From NCBI RefSeq assembly GCF_015666175.1, contig NZ_JADPIE010000008.1, positions 51,260 through 115,259 of the forward strand: a stretch of DNA of 64,000 nucleotides, read 5' to 3'. The translations under genes were made by a program, and so were the position numbers. This document shows, piece by piece, positions 9,642 through 17,899 of this stretch (position 1 is its first letter; each line of letters starts with the position of its first letter). The notes under the pieces are model-generated. The model ran no database searches. It was not told the DNA's origin and was given only the letters and a program-made list of their open reading frames with translations. The stretch is from Halonatronomonas betaini (GTDB lineage Bacteria; Bacillota; Halanaerobiia; Halanaerobiales; Halarsenatibacteraceae).

Positions 9642-12600
9642 ATGCCTAAGAAAATGCAGTCCATGGATGGTAATACTGCTGCAGCACATGTAGCCTATGC
9701 TTTTACAGATGTAGCAGCAATATATCCGATTACTCCATCATCTCCGATGGCCGAAATGGTAGATGAGTGGAGCGCCCATGGCAGAGAGAATATTTTTGGT
9801 CAGCAGGTTAAATTGACAGAAATGCAGTCTGAAGGTGGTGCAGCTGGAGCTGTTCACGGTTCACTTGCAACTGGTGCTCTAACAACAACTTTTACAGCTT
9901 CACAGGGACTTTTACTTATGTTACCGAATATTTATAAGATTGCCGGTGAATTATTACCAGGTGTTTTCCATGTAAGTGCTCGTTCAGTTGCAACACAGGC
10001 ACTTTCAATCTTTGGAGATCACTCAGATGTAATGGCCTGTCGCCAGTCTGGAGCGGCTATGCTAGCTTCAGGAAGTGTGCAGGAAGTTATGGATTTAGCT
10101 GGAGTAGCTCATTTAGCAGCTATTGATTCCAACTTACCTTTTATCCACTTTTTTGACGGTTTTAGAACATCTCATGAGATTCAAAAGATTGAGGTTATGG
10201 AATATGACGAACTGGCACAGTTTGTCAATGAAGATGCTTTAGAGACTTTCAGAGATAAAGCACTTAATCCTGAAAATCCTGTAACTAAGGGTACTGCTCA
10301 GAACCCTGATATCTTCTTCCAGGCTAGAGAAGCCTGCAATAAGTTCTATGACAGAACACCAGATGTAGTTGCCGATTATATGGAAAAAATTAGTGAGCTA
10401 ACTGGTAGAGAATATAAGCCATTTGTTTATCATGGTGCAGAAGATGCCGAGCATATTATTGTGGCAATGGGTTCAGTTACTGAAACAATTGAAGAGACTG
10501 TCGATTATTTAGTTGAACAGGGAGAAAAAGTTGGTCTAATTAAAGTTCATTTATATAGACCATTCTCCAGCAAATATTTCTTTGATGTTCTTCCAGAATC
10601 TGTTAAAAAGATTGCTGTTTTAGATAGAACTAAAGAACCTGGAGCAGTTGGAGAACCTCTATATGAAGATATCCGTTCATTATTCTATGACCGTGACCAG
10701 AGGCCGGTTGTAGTTGGCGGAAGATATGGTTTAAGTTCAAAAGAGACTAATCCATCCCATATTAATTCAGTCTTTAAAAATTTAAAGCAGGCTGAAGCTA
10801 AAGATGGATTTACCATTGGTATCGTTGATGATGTAACCTTTACATCATTGCCTGTCGAAGAAAAAATCAATACAACTCCAGAGAGCACAACTGCCTGTAA
10901 GTTCTGGGGCTTTGGATCTGATGGTACTGTTGGTGCTAATAAAAATGCTATTAAGATTATCGGTGATAATACTGATAAATATGCTCAGGGTTATTTCTCC
11001 TATGACTCTAAAAAGTCAGGAGGAGTTACTGTATCCCACTTAAGATTTAGTGATGAAAAGATTAAGTCAACTTATCTAATTGATAAGGCTGACTTTGTTG
11101 CCTGTCATAAAGAATCATATATCGGTCAGTTTGATATGGTAAGTGACCTAAAACCAGGCGGAACTTTTGTGCTAAATACAACCTGGTCAGAAGACGAGCT
11201 GGATGAGCGTCTGCCAGCTGATGTTAAAGCATATCTTGCAGATAATGATATTGATTTCCATATTATTAATGCTGTTGAGATTGCAGAAGAAGTCGGCCTT
11301 GGCCAGAGAATTAATATGGTTATGCAGACTGTCTTCTTTAAGCTAGCCGATATTATTCCAATAGATGATGCAATTGATTATTTAAAAGAAGCAATTGAAA
11401 AGACTTATGGTCATAAAGGTGAAAAGATCGTTGAAATGAATAATAAAGCGGTTGATAAAGCTCTTGATGCTCTAATTGACGTTGATGTGCCAGCTGAATG
11501 GTCATCTGCTGAGGCTAGTGAAGAGATTGAAGAAGATGGTGACAGACCGGAATTTGTAAAGAATGTACTTGATGTAGTTAATAAGCAGAAAGGTGATGAT
11601 TTACCTGTAAGTACCTTTATGGGTAGAGAAGATGGCTCATTCCCACCAGGAATGTCCCAGTATGAAAAACGGGGAATTGCCGTTCATGTGCCTGACTGGA
11701 TAGAAGATAATTGTATTCAATGTAACCAGTGTGCCTTTGTCTGTCCTCATGCAGTCATCAGGCCATTCCTTCTAGATGATGAAGAGTTAGAAAATGCTCC
11801 AGAAGGCATGGAAACACTTGATGCTATGGGTAAACAGCTTAAAGGCTTAAATTACAGAATCCAGGTCAGTCCTCTAGACTGTACTGGCTGTGGCGTCTGT
11901 GTTGAGACCTGTCCGGCACCTGAAAAAGCATTGAAGATGAAAGATTTCGATGAAATGGTAGAACAGGAAGCTGACAACTGGGATTATGTCAGTGAAAATG
12001 TAACTTATAAGAGCGGTTTAATGAAAGATGCTTCAATTAAAGGAAGTCAGTTCAATCAGCCACTCCTTGAGTTCCATGGAGCCTGTGCCGGTTGTGGCGA
12101 GACTGCTTATGCTAAGTTAGTTACCCAGTTATTTGGCGATAGAATGATTATAGCCAATGCTACTGGTTGTTCATCAATCTGGGGCGGTACAGCACCTACT
12201 CCAGTTTATACAACTAATGAAGCTGGCGAAGGTCCTGCCTGGGCTAACTCATTATTTGAAGATAATGCCGAATATGGTTTCGGTATGCATCTAGGTAATG
12301 AGCAGCTTAGAGACCGTCTTGTAAATCATGCTAAAGAAGCTATCGAAACAGGTGTATCATCTGAATTAGAAGAGCTTCTAAAAGAATGGATTGAGGTTAA
12401 AGATGATGGTCCAGCTTCCAAAGAGGTAGCTGATAAGATTAAGCCTCTACTTGATGAAGAAAGCGACAATGAAGCTGTTGCTAAAATTGCTAAGCTGAAG
12501 AAATATCTCACCAAGAAGTCCCAGTGGATCTTTGGTGGAGACGGCTGGGCTTATGATATTGGCTATGGCGGTTTAGATCATGTCGTTGCATCTGGTGAAG

Positions 12601-13187
12601 ATGTAAATATTATGATCTTTGATACTGAGGTTTATTCAAATACCGGTGGTCAGTCTTCAAAAGCTACTCCTGTTTCAGCTGTTGCTAAGTTTGCAGCCTC
12701 TGGAAAGAGAACAGCCAAGAAAGACTTAGCTCAGATGTTAATGACCTATGGTAATGTCTATGTTGCCCAGGTCGCTATTGGTGCAGATATGAATCAGACT
12801 GTTAAGGCTATTAATGAAGCTGAAGCCTATGATGGGCCATCAGTTGTCATAGCTTATACCCCATGTATTGCTCATGGTTTAAAAGCAGGTATGAATCATT
12901 CTGTTAACCAGGAAGGAAAAGCTGTTGAGACCGGTTACTGGCATCTATTTAGATTCAATCCTGAATTAGAAGAAGAAGGAAAGAATCCATTTAGCGTGGA
13001 CTCTAAAGAACCTACTGGAACTATGAAAGAGTACATGGAATCAGAGGTCCGTTTTGCATCATTGCAGCAGACTTTCCCTGAAGTGGCAGAAAAACTCTTC
13101 GAATTCGCTCAAAAGCAGGCTGATAAGAAATATAAGGCCTATAAGCGCCTTGAAAAAGCCTATGAGCCAGAAGATGATGAAGAATAA
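9642..13187 (+). CDS. nifJ: Pyruvate:ferredoxin oxidoreductase, single-chain
   Basis: The 1181-residue enzyme oxidises pyruvate with CoA to acetyl-CoA, CO2 and reduced ferredoxin. All domains of the homodimeric type are present. The N-terminal pyrimidine domain has YPITPSSPMAE. A two-cluster ferredoxin domain starts at Cys691 (CIQCNQCAFVCP) and Cys747 (CTGCGVCVETCP). A C-terminal thiamine domain carries GDGWAYDIGYGG and NTGGQSS. The proximal cluster ligands are Cys815, Cys818, Cys843 and Cys1075, nearly the positions I recall for the Desulfovibrio enzyme. GGGGGG just upstream serves as ribosome site. Single-gene unit with its own promoter and terminator. The protein is strongly acidic, as in salt-adapted anaerobes. 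Confidence 0.96.
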   Translation: MPKKMQSMDGNTAAAHVAYAFTDVAAIYPITPSSPMAEMVDEWSAHGRENIFGQQVKLTEMQSEGGAAGAVHGSLATGALTTTFTASQGLLLMLPNIYKIAGELLPGVFHVSARSVATQALSIFGDHSDVMACRQSGAAMLASGSVQEVMDLAGVAHLAAIDSNLPFIHFFDGFRTSHEIQKIEVMEYDELAQFVNEDALETFRDKALNPENPVTKGTAQNPDIFFQAREACNKFYDRTPDVVADYMEKISELTGREYKPFVYHGAEDAEHIIVAMGSVTETIEETVDYLVEQGEKVGLIKVHLYRPFSSKYFFDVLPESVKKIAVLDRTKEPGAVGEPLYEDIRSLFYDRDQRPVVVGGRYGLSSKETNPSHINSVFKNLKQAEAKDGFTIGIVDDVTFTSLPVEEKINTTPESTTACKFWGFGSDGTVGANKNAIKIIGDNTDKYAQGYFSYDSKKSGGVTVSHLRFSDEKIKSTYLIDKADFVACHKESYIGQFDMVSDLKPGGTFVLNTTWSEDELDERLPADVKAYLADNDIDFHIINAVEIAEEVGLGQRINMVMQTVFFKLADIIPIDDAIDYLKEAIEKTYGHKGEKIVEMNNKAVDKALDALIDVDVPAEWSSAEASEEIEEDGDRPEFVKNVLDVVNKQKGDDLPVSTFMGREDGSFPPGMSQYEKRGIAVHVPDWIEDNCIQCNQCAFVCPHAVIRPFLLDDEELENAPEGMETLDAMGKQLKGLNYRIQVSPLDCTGCGVCVETCPAPEKALKMKDFDEMVEQEADNWDYVSENVTYKSGLMKDASIKGSQFNQPLLEFHGACAGCGETAYAKLVTQLFGDRMIIANATGCSSIWGGTAPTPVYTTNEAGEGPAWANSLFEDNAEYGFGMHLGNEQLRDRLVNHAKEAIETGVSSELEELLKEWIEVKDDGPASKEVADKIKPLLDEESDNEAVAKIAKLKKYLTKKSQWIFGGDGWAYDIGYGGLDHVVASGEDVNIMIFDTEVYSNTGGQSSKATPVSAVAKFAASGKRTAKKDLAQMLMTYGNVYVAQVAIGADMNQTVKAINEAEAYDGPSVVIAYTPCIAHGLKAGMNHSVNQEGKAVETGYWHLFRFNPELEEEGKNPFSVDSKEPTGTMKEYMESEVRFASLQQTFPEVAEKLFEFAQKQADKKYKAYKRLEKAYEPEDDEE

Positions 13188-13211
13188 ATTATAGATAAAT
13201 GAATAATATTG

Positions 13212-13248
13212 AAAAGCTCTGGGGGCTGTTGCTCTCCAGAGCTTTTTA
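13212..13248 (+). terminator. Rho-independent terminator of nifJ
   Basis: An 11-bp stem (13212-13222 with 13236-13246) includes the core AGCTCTGG/CCAGAGCT and ends in a TTTTT run. It lies 24 bases after the nifJ stop. Confidence 0.85.
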
Positions 13249-13272
13249 TCTAAATATAAAGGAGTATCTTAA

Positions 13273-13860
13273 ATGGAAATAGATATTAATATTAAAAAGT
13301 TATATCAACAGGTAGTTAAAGTAATGCTATTAATGATTGCAGCAGCTATCTTATTGATTAGAATTTTTGCAGATATGACTCCATTCCAGCTTTTATTTGC
13401 TGGTCGTTCAATTTATATTCAGCCTTTATTAGGAGTTGTTGGGTTGGTAGTATTAGCTATACCTGCCTTTCTGGCAATTAAATATAAGCCAGAATTAGTT
13501 GAAGATGGCCTGGAGGAGATATTGCCTATCTGTAAGTTATCTCTCCGGAAACTGGCTTTTATGAGCATTCTGGCCGGGATCAGTGAGGAGCTACTTTTCA
13601 GGGCTTTTATCCAGGAAATGGTAGGGATATGGCCTGCTTCAGTTGCCTTTATGCTGGCCCATTTTGGTTTCTGGTTCAGGCAGGAAAAGCTGGCTGATAA
13701 GGTTTTGTTTGGGATTTTTTATCTGCTGGCTGGAGTCTGGTTAGGGCTTATTTATCAGCAGGCCGGAATTATTGCAGCGGCAATAGCTCATGCTGGCTAT
13801 GATTATATTTTATTCTGGTATTTTAAGAATTATTTTCTGCCGAGGAAATCAGAGACTTAA
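13273..13860 (+). CDS. CPBP family intramembrane metalloprotease (CaaX protease-like)
   Basis: The 195-residue protein has about six hydrophobic segments and the three CPBP motifs: Glu105-Glu106 with Arg110 (SEELLFR), His130 in FMLAHFGF, and His173 with Asp177 (AHAGYD). The family is membrane metalloproteases of the Rce1/Abi type. In bacteria they act in bacteriocin self-immunity or membrane protein processing. The start has GGAG ten bases upstream. No bacteriocin-like gene is adjacent, so the role is open. Its last 38 bases overlap the 3' end of the convergent amidotransferase gene. Confidence 0.85.
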   Translation: MEIDINIKKLYQQVVKVMLLMIAAAILLIRIFADMTPFQLLFAGRSIYIQPLLGVVGLVVLAIPAFLAIKYKPELVEDGLEEILPICKLSLRKLAFMSILAGISEELLFRAFIQEMVGIWPASVAFMLAHFGFWFRQEKLADKVLFGIFYLLAGVWLGLIYQQAGIIAAAIAHAGYDYILFWYFKNYFLPRKSET

Positions 13861-14575
13861 AGAGCTGCTGGAAACAGTGGTTGGACAGGCTTTTATCATC
13901 AACACCTGCTAAATCTTCAGGATGCCACTGGACTCCAACAAGAAAACGCTGATCTGAATCTTCTGCTTCAATTGCTTCAATAATGCCTTCATCAGAACGG
14001 GCTACAACTTTTAAGTTTTTGCCAGGCTTTTTTAATGCCTGGTGATGATAGGAGTTGACATAGAGGCTGTCAAGACAGCAGAGGATCTCTTCTAACTTGC
14101 TGCCAGATTCAATTATGATCTTATGATAGGCACAGCTCTCACCATCACTGGAAGTATGGAGCAGGCTATCATCATACTGGCTGTAGATATCCTGAAATAA
14201 AGAGCCTCCTAGAGCAACATTGATTAACTGCATTCCCCGGCAGATTCCCAGGACTGGAAGTTTCTTTTTATAGGCTTCAGTAAATAGTTTGAGCTCCCAG
14301 CTATCCCGATCAGGATCTATTTCACCGAGCTCATCTACTGGTTCTTCATTATAAAATTCCGGGGAGATATCCTGGCCTCCACTTAATAAAAGGCCATCGA
14401 TTAATTCTAGATAATATTTTATATCCTGGGGTTGATTAACGATAGGAATCAGGAGAGGTATGCCTCCTGCTTCAACAATGGCTCTTACATAGTTACAGTT
14501 AATCGTTCCGTATTTAGAATTAGATTTATCTTTTTCCCGTCTAAAGAGTGTAACTCCAATGACTGGTTTATTCAT
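13823..14575 (-). CDS. Class I glutamine amidotransferase-like hydrolase (PuuD / peptidase C26 family)
   Basis: The 250-residue protein has the glutamine amidotransferase triad: nucleophile Cys112 in LGICRGMQ, and His218 with Glu220 in VQWHPED. GLLLSGGQDISP near residue 62 and the YHHQAL segment are typical of gamma-glutamyl-gamma-aminobutyrate hydrolases, which remove gamma-glutamyl groups from GABA or related amines. The start at 14575 is chosen over an in-frame ATG 15 bases upstream because the GGAGG that begins right after that upstream ATG is placed to serve the later one. No polyamine genes are adjacent, so the exact substrate is not known. It overlaps the CPBP gene tail-to-tail. Confidence 0.82.
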   Translation of the reverse strand: MNKPVIGVTLFRREKDKSNSKYGTINCNYVRAIVEAGGIPLLIPIVNQPQDIKYYLELIDGLLLSGGQDISPEFYNEEPVDELGEIDPDRDSWELKLFTEAYKKKLPVLGICRGMQLINVALGGSLFQDIYSQYDDSLLHTSSDGESCAYHKIIIESGSKLEEILCCLDSLYVNSYHHQALKKPGKNLKVVARSDEGIIEAIEAEDSDQRFLVGVQWHPEDLAGVDDKSLSNHCFQQLFKSLISSAENNS

Positions 14576-14670
14576 TTTATTAACCTCCATCTTGATATGA
14601 CTATTTTTATAGTATCAGAAATAGCTGATTTTATCTATTTAATTATATTTTTAATTTATTTTCTAGGGCC

Positions 14671-14699
14671 TTGCTTTTTTAGTCGGTATATGTTATTAT
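14671..14699 (+). promoter_or_regulatory. Candidate promoter of tRNA-Arg
   Basis: TTGCTT (14671-14676) and TATTAT (14694-14699) with a 17-base spacer end 18 bases before the tRNA 5' end. Confidence 0.55.
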
Positions 14700-14717
14700 A
14701 CATATTGTTGGAGATAT

Positions 14718-14794
14718 GCGCCCGTAGCTCAATTGGATAGAGCGACTGATTACGGATCAGTAGGCTGGGGATTCGAGTTCTCCCGGGCGCACCA
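14718..14794 (+). tRNA. tRNA-Arg (anticodon ACG)
   Basis: The cloverleaf is complete. The 7-bp acceptor stem is GCGCCCG with CGGGCGC. The anticodon stem ACTGA/TCAGT closes the loop TTACGGA with anticodon ACG, and the T arm has loop TTCGAGT. The 3' CCA is encoded. A34 of this tRNA is the usual target of the TadA deaminase, whose gene is also in this window (47208-47675). Confidence 0.97.
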
Positions 14795-14837
14795 TTCTTT
14801 CTTATTCAAGCTTATTCAAATAGCAATGATTAGAACA

Positions 14838-14867
14838 CCTTCCATTTTCCCGATGGGAGGTTTTTTT
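14838..14867 (+). terminator. Terminator after tRNA-Arg
   Basis: An 8-bp stem (14838-14845 with 14853-14860, one T-G pair) is followed by seven T residues. It ends the tRNA-Arg transcript. Confidence 0.8.
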
Positions 14868-14979
14868 GTTTTTATAGAGATATCCAGGTCCCAGATGAGT
14901 CCCGTATTAAATATTTTGCTTTAATATTTTTATTTATAGTTGCTAGAATTAAGTTAGATGATATATATTAATAAGATGG

Positions 14980-15056
14980 GTACTGGGTTAGTACTGGGTT
15001 GGTACTGGGTTGGTACTGGGGAGGTACCGAGGAGATACCGGGGAGGTATTGGAGGA
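14980..15056. repeat. Tandem repeat array 1, seven 11-bp units
   Basis: Seven head-to-tail 11-bp units run without gaps: GTACTGGGTTA, GTACTGGGTTG twice, GTACTGGGGAG, GTACCGAGGAG, ATACCGGGGAG and GTATTGGAGGA. The units drift gradually along the array while the core at positions 3-7 (ACTGG, ACCGG or ATTGG) stays in phase. The array is a GC-rich island in a 349-base AT-rich gap between the tRNA-Arg terminator and the exported nitroreductase gene, ending 87 bases before its start codon. Eleven is not a multiple of three, so the periodicity is not that of a coding repeat. A second array of the same kind lies at 51121-51219. Function unknown. Confidence 0.85.
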
Positions 15057-15143
15057 AAGGTATATGAGTTATTGTTATTTTGATTATATCTAGATATAAT
15101 TTAAATAGGTGGTATCGATTAATATATTTATGGGGGTGTAAAA

Positions 15144-15854
15144 ATGAGAGCTGAATTAATTGAGAAGAAAGGTATTTTAGTTATCTCTTTTTGCATTATT
15201 ATGCTGGTGATGGCCGGGGCTTTTCAGTCAGTATCTGCTGGAGAGGATGTTGAATTACCAGAAGTTGAGTTTAGGGATTCTGAATTAGGTGAGTTGATCT
15301 TTTATCGGAGTTCAGTCAGGCAATTTGAGGATAGAGAAGTTGAGCTTGAAAAGGTAGCAGAGATTCTCTGGTCAACAATTGGAATTACAGTAGATGGTGT
15401 TACCGGGCCAACCAGAGCTGCCCCCTCAGCTGGAGCGACTGATCCGTTATCTATTTATCTGGTGGCAGGTCAGGTTGGAGGTTTAGAGCCAGGGGTTTAT
15501 AGGTATTTATCTGAAGATGAGAGCCTGGAAATTGTTGCTGAGGGTGATAGATCTCAGGAGCTTGCTGCTGTAGCTTTAAATCAGCAGGCAATAGAGGCTG
15601 CCCCTTTCTCAATTGTGATTGCTGCTGATTATCAGAGGACAACAGGTCGATATGGCGAAAGGGGCAGGCGCTATGTTGAAATAGAGGCTGGTGCTGCAGC
15701 TCAGAATGCTAATTTGATGGCAGAAAATCTTGGGTTAAAAGGTGTCTGGATAGGAGCATTTCAGGATAGTCAGGTTCAGGAGGTTCTGGGTGGAATTGAG
15801 GAACCCTTAATAATTATGCCATTAGGATATCCTGGAAATAATTTTTCTCTATAA
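15144..15854 (+). CDS. Exported nitroreductase-like FMN protein (SagB/ThcOx-type)
   Basis: The 236-residue protein begins with a signal peptide: KK at residues 8-9, a hydrophobic run from 11 to 26, and a likely cleavage after VSA near residue 32. The rest is a nitroreductase fold. RSSVRQF at 55-61 fits the FMN-binding start, followed by TRAAPSAGATDPLSIYLVAG and a C-terminal EAGAAAQNANLMAENLGLKGVWIGAF segment. This pattern matches the SagB/ThcOx dehydrogenase branch, which acts on azolines or unknown substrates. Export is unusual for an FMN enzyme of this fold. No SagC/SagD cyclase genes are adjacent, so peptide modification is not supported. GGGGG a few bases upstream sets the start. Confidence 0.8.
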   Translation: MRAELIEKKGILVISFCIIMLVMAGAFQSVSAGEDVELPEVEFRDSELGELIFYRSSVRQFEDREVELEKVAEILWSTIGITVDGVTGPTRAAPSAGATDPLSIYLVAGQVGGLEPGVYRYLSEDESLEIVAEGDRSQELAAVALNQQAIEAAPFSIVIAADYQRTTGRYGERGRRYVEIEAGAAAQNANLMAENLGLKGVWIGAFQDSQVQEVLGGIEEPLIIMPLGYPGNNFSL

Positions 15855-15859
15855 CCTGA

Positions 15860-16054
15860 TTATTGATTTAAGCTGATAAAATGTTCGATGCTCCGGTCGT
15901 ATGTCTTTTCTGCTTCATCATTGAAATAACAGGCAGGTAACTGGCCCTTTTCTCTGTGATAATGGAGACATTCACAGCATAGGCCTTTTCTAGGACAGCT
16001 ATAAGTACAGTTGCAGATTTCTTTGTTTTCTTCAATATTTTTGCATTCAGCCAT
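15860..16054 (-). CDS. Small Cys-rich protein, DUF6485-like
   Basis: The 64-residue protein has eight cysteines (4, 14, 16, 20, 26, 27, 29, 42), suggesting zinc or iron-sulfur binding. The pattern [17 protein letters not shown] followed by QLPACYF matches what I know as DUF6485, an uncharacterised family of anaerobes. The start at 16054 is preferred over an in-frame codon 30 bases upstream because AAAGGAGGG lies just before it. It ends six bases from the end of the convergent nitroreductase gene. Function unknown. Confidence 0.75.
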   Translation of the reverse strand: MAECKNIEENKEICNCTYSCPRKGLCCECLHYHREKGQLPACYFNDEAEKTYDRSIEHFISLNQ

Positions 16055-16285
16055 TGTAACCCTCCTTTTAAGTAATATTTTCACATATTAATTTTATAAA
16101 ATAATTGCTGGAATGTCCAATTTAATAATTAATTTCTGCATTAAATATTTGTTTTCTGCAGGATAAATCTTAAGAAGCAGGAATTATAATTAAGGAGATA
16201 AAAATATAATTCTAATCAGTTAAATTTTATCTGGATTGAGTTGATATTGGATTAGCGTTGATTTTTTGATTGTTAGGGTGGTTGT

Positions 16286-17896
16286 ATGGAGGAAATAAAT
16301 GATTCTTTATTAAAAAAGAATATGTCGTATTCGATTAAGGATGGGCTTTTTAGTAACGTGATGACGACTATCTTTGCTGGAGTTTATCTAACTGGATTTG
16401 CTCTGGAATTAGGATTATCCCAGTATCTGATTGGATTGCTGGCATCACTTCCTGCTGTGGCCAATCTGGCCCAGATATTTGGGCCAGTCTATATAAATAA
16501 GGCTGGCGGGGAAAAGAGAGCCTGTCTGATTAGTGCTGGCTTTTATAGGGTATTCTGGTTATTGATTGCTGGAGTTCCTCTCTATTTGTATTTAGGCCTT
16601 GCCAGGGAGCTTGCAATAGTTTTATTCTTTTTATTTCTGCTTCTGGCAAGCCTGGCAGCTGCCTTTAGTAATGTCTCCTGGATGGGCTGGATTTCGGCTA
16701 TAATTCCGGCAAATTTAAGGGGAAAGTTTTTTGGCAGGCGGAATATGTATGCCGGGTTTTCGGCCATGGCTGCCGGTTTACTGGCAGGGCTCTGGATAGA
16801 TTTCTGGGAAAATTTAATGCCTGGGAGGCCTCTGACAGGCTATTCAATATTATTTATTATAACTCTCTGCTCAGGGGTTATCTCCTGGATTATACTGGCT
16901 AAAATTTCTTCCGGGGTTGAACCTGAGGCTGAAAGGGCAGATCCCAGTACGCTTTTTGAAAATTTAAAGGTTCCGCTCCAGGATAATAATTTTCGGATGC
17001 TGATAATTTTTAGTATGGCCTGGGCCTTTGCTGTTGGCCTGGCCAGTCCCTTTTTCTCAGTATATATGATAGATACCCTGGAGCTGCCCTTTACATTGAT
17101 TTCACTTTTTGGCCTGGCGGCAGCGGTGACAAATATTGTTGGGATGAAATACTGGGGACAGTTTGTTGACAGGATAGGAAGTAAATCTTTGCTCTATTTT
17201 TCTTCGATGGGAGCAGGATTGTTGCCTGTTGTCTGGATCTTTACTTCAGCTGAGAATTATAATCTGCTCTGGATAATTAATCTTCTAACCGGGGTTTTCT
17301 GGTCTGGTATTGGCCTGGCTACATCACTTTTATTGATGCAGCTTGCTAAAGAAAAATACCGGATTGCATATTATGGCTTATTTGCTGCCGGGACAGGCCT
17401 GGCGGCAGCTATTGCTCCGATAATTGGGGGGATAATAGCTGGATTAACCGTTGATTTAAATTTAACCAATAATTTTATTGAATTAGAAGGACTCCATTTT
17501 TTGTTTATTCTGGCAGTTATTTTGAGGGTTTTAAGTCTGGGGCTACTGGCCCAGGTAGAGGTTGAACGGCAGATGACGATTCAACAGATTCTGGATCAGA
17601 GTAGAGCAGTATTCCACCCCTTTAGATCGGCTCAACAGGTGGCTGGTTTAGGGTTTCAATCCCTTGAGAATGTTAACCTGGCTGTTTCAAAGGGTTTATT
17701 TCAATGGGAATCTCAGCTTGATATAGTATTTCGGAAAGGTCGATACCTCTGGTATAGAGCTGGTAAAAAGGCCAATAGGTTCGATCAGCAGCTGGAACTG
17801 ATTATTGATAAAGCTGAAGAGACCCAGGGGATTATGATAAGCAGGCTCTTTAAATTAATTGATTGGCTTAACCGAGTTGGTGAAGAGGAGGAATAA
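16286..17896 (+). CDS. MFS transporter with long C-terminal cytoplasmic tail
   Basis: The 536-residue protein has about twelve membrane segments. The usual loop 2-3 motif is diverged (GPVYINKAGGEKRA, where family members have GxLaDrxGrrr), and a better copy, GQFVDRIGSKSLLY, follows the seventh helix. The last 100 or so residues (from about VERQMTIQQILDQSRAV) are polar and probably cytoplasmic. The substrate cannot be predicted. It is followed three bases later by an MscS-like gene, forming a two-gene operon. Confidence 0.8.
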   Translation: MEEINDSLLKKNMSYSIKDGLFSNVMTTIFAGVYLTGFALELGLSQYLIGLLASLPAVANLAQIFGPVYINKAGGEKRACLISAGFYRVFWLLIAGVPLYLYLGLARELAIVLFFLFLLLASLAAAFSNVSWMGWISAIIPANLRGKFFGRRNMYAGFSAMAAGLLAGLWIDFWENLMPGRPLTGYSILFIITLCSGVISWIILAKISSGVEPEAERADPSTLFENLKVPLQDNNFRMLIIFSMAWAFAVGLASPFFSVYMIDTLELPFTLISLFGLAAAVTNIVGMKYWGQFVDRIGSKSLLYFSSMGAGLLPVVWIFTSAENYNLLWIINLLTGVFWSGIGLATSLLLMQLAKEKYRIAYYGLFAAGTGLAAAIAPIIGGIIAGLTVDLNLTNNFIELEGLHFLFILAVILRVLSLGLLAQVEVERQMTIQQILDQSRAVFHPFRSAQQVAGLGFQSLENVNLAVSKGLFQWESQLDIVFRKGRYLWYRAGKKANRFDQQLELIIDKAEETQGIMISRLFKLIDWLNRVGEEEE

Positions 17897-17899
17897 TAG

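Noticed and set aside
14980..15056. A CRISPR array
   Set aside because: The 11-bp units are contiguous with no spacers, and no cas genes are in the window.
14976..15083. A 35-codon ORF reading through repeat array 1
   Set aside because: There is no ribosome site, and an 11-base period does not keep a reading frame from unit to unit, so the resulting peptide is an accident of the repeat.
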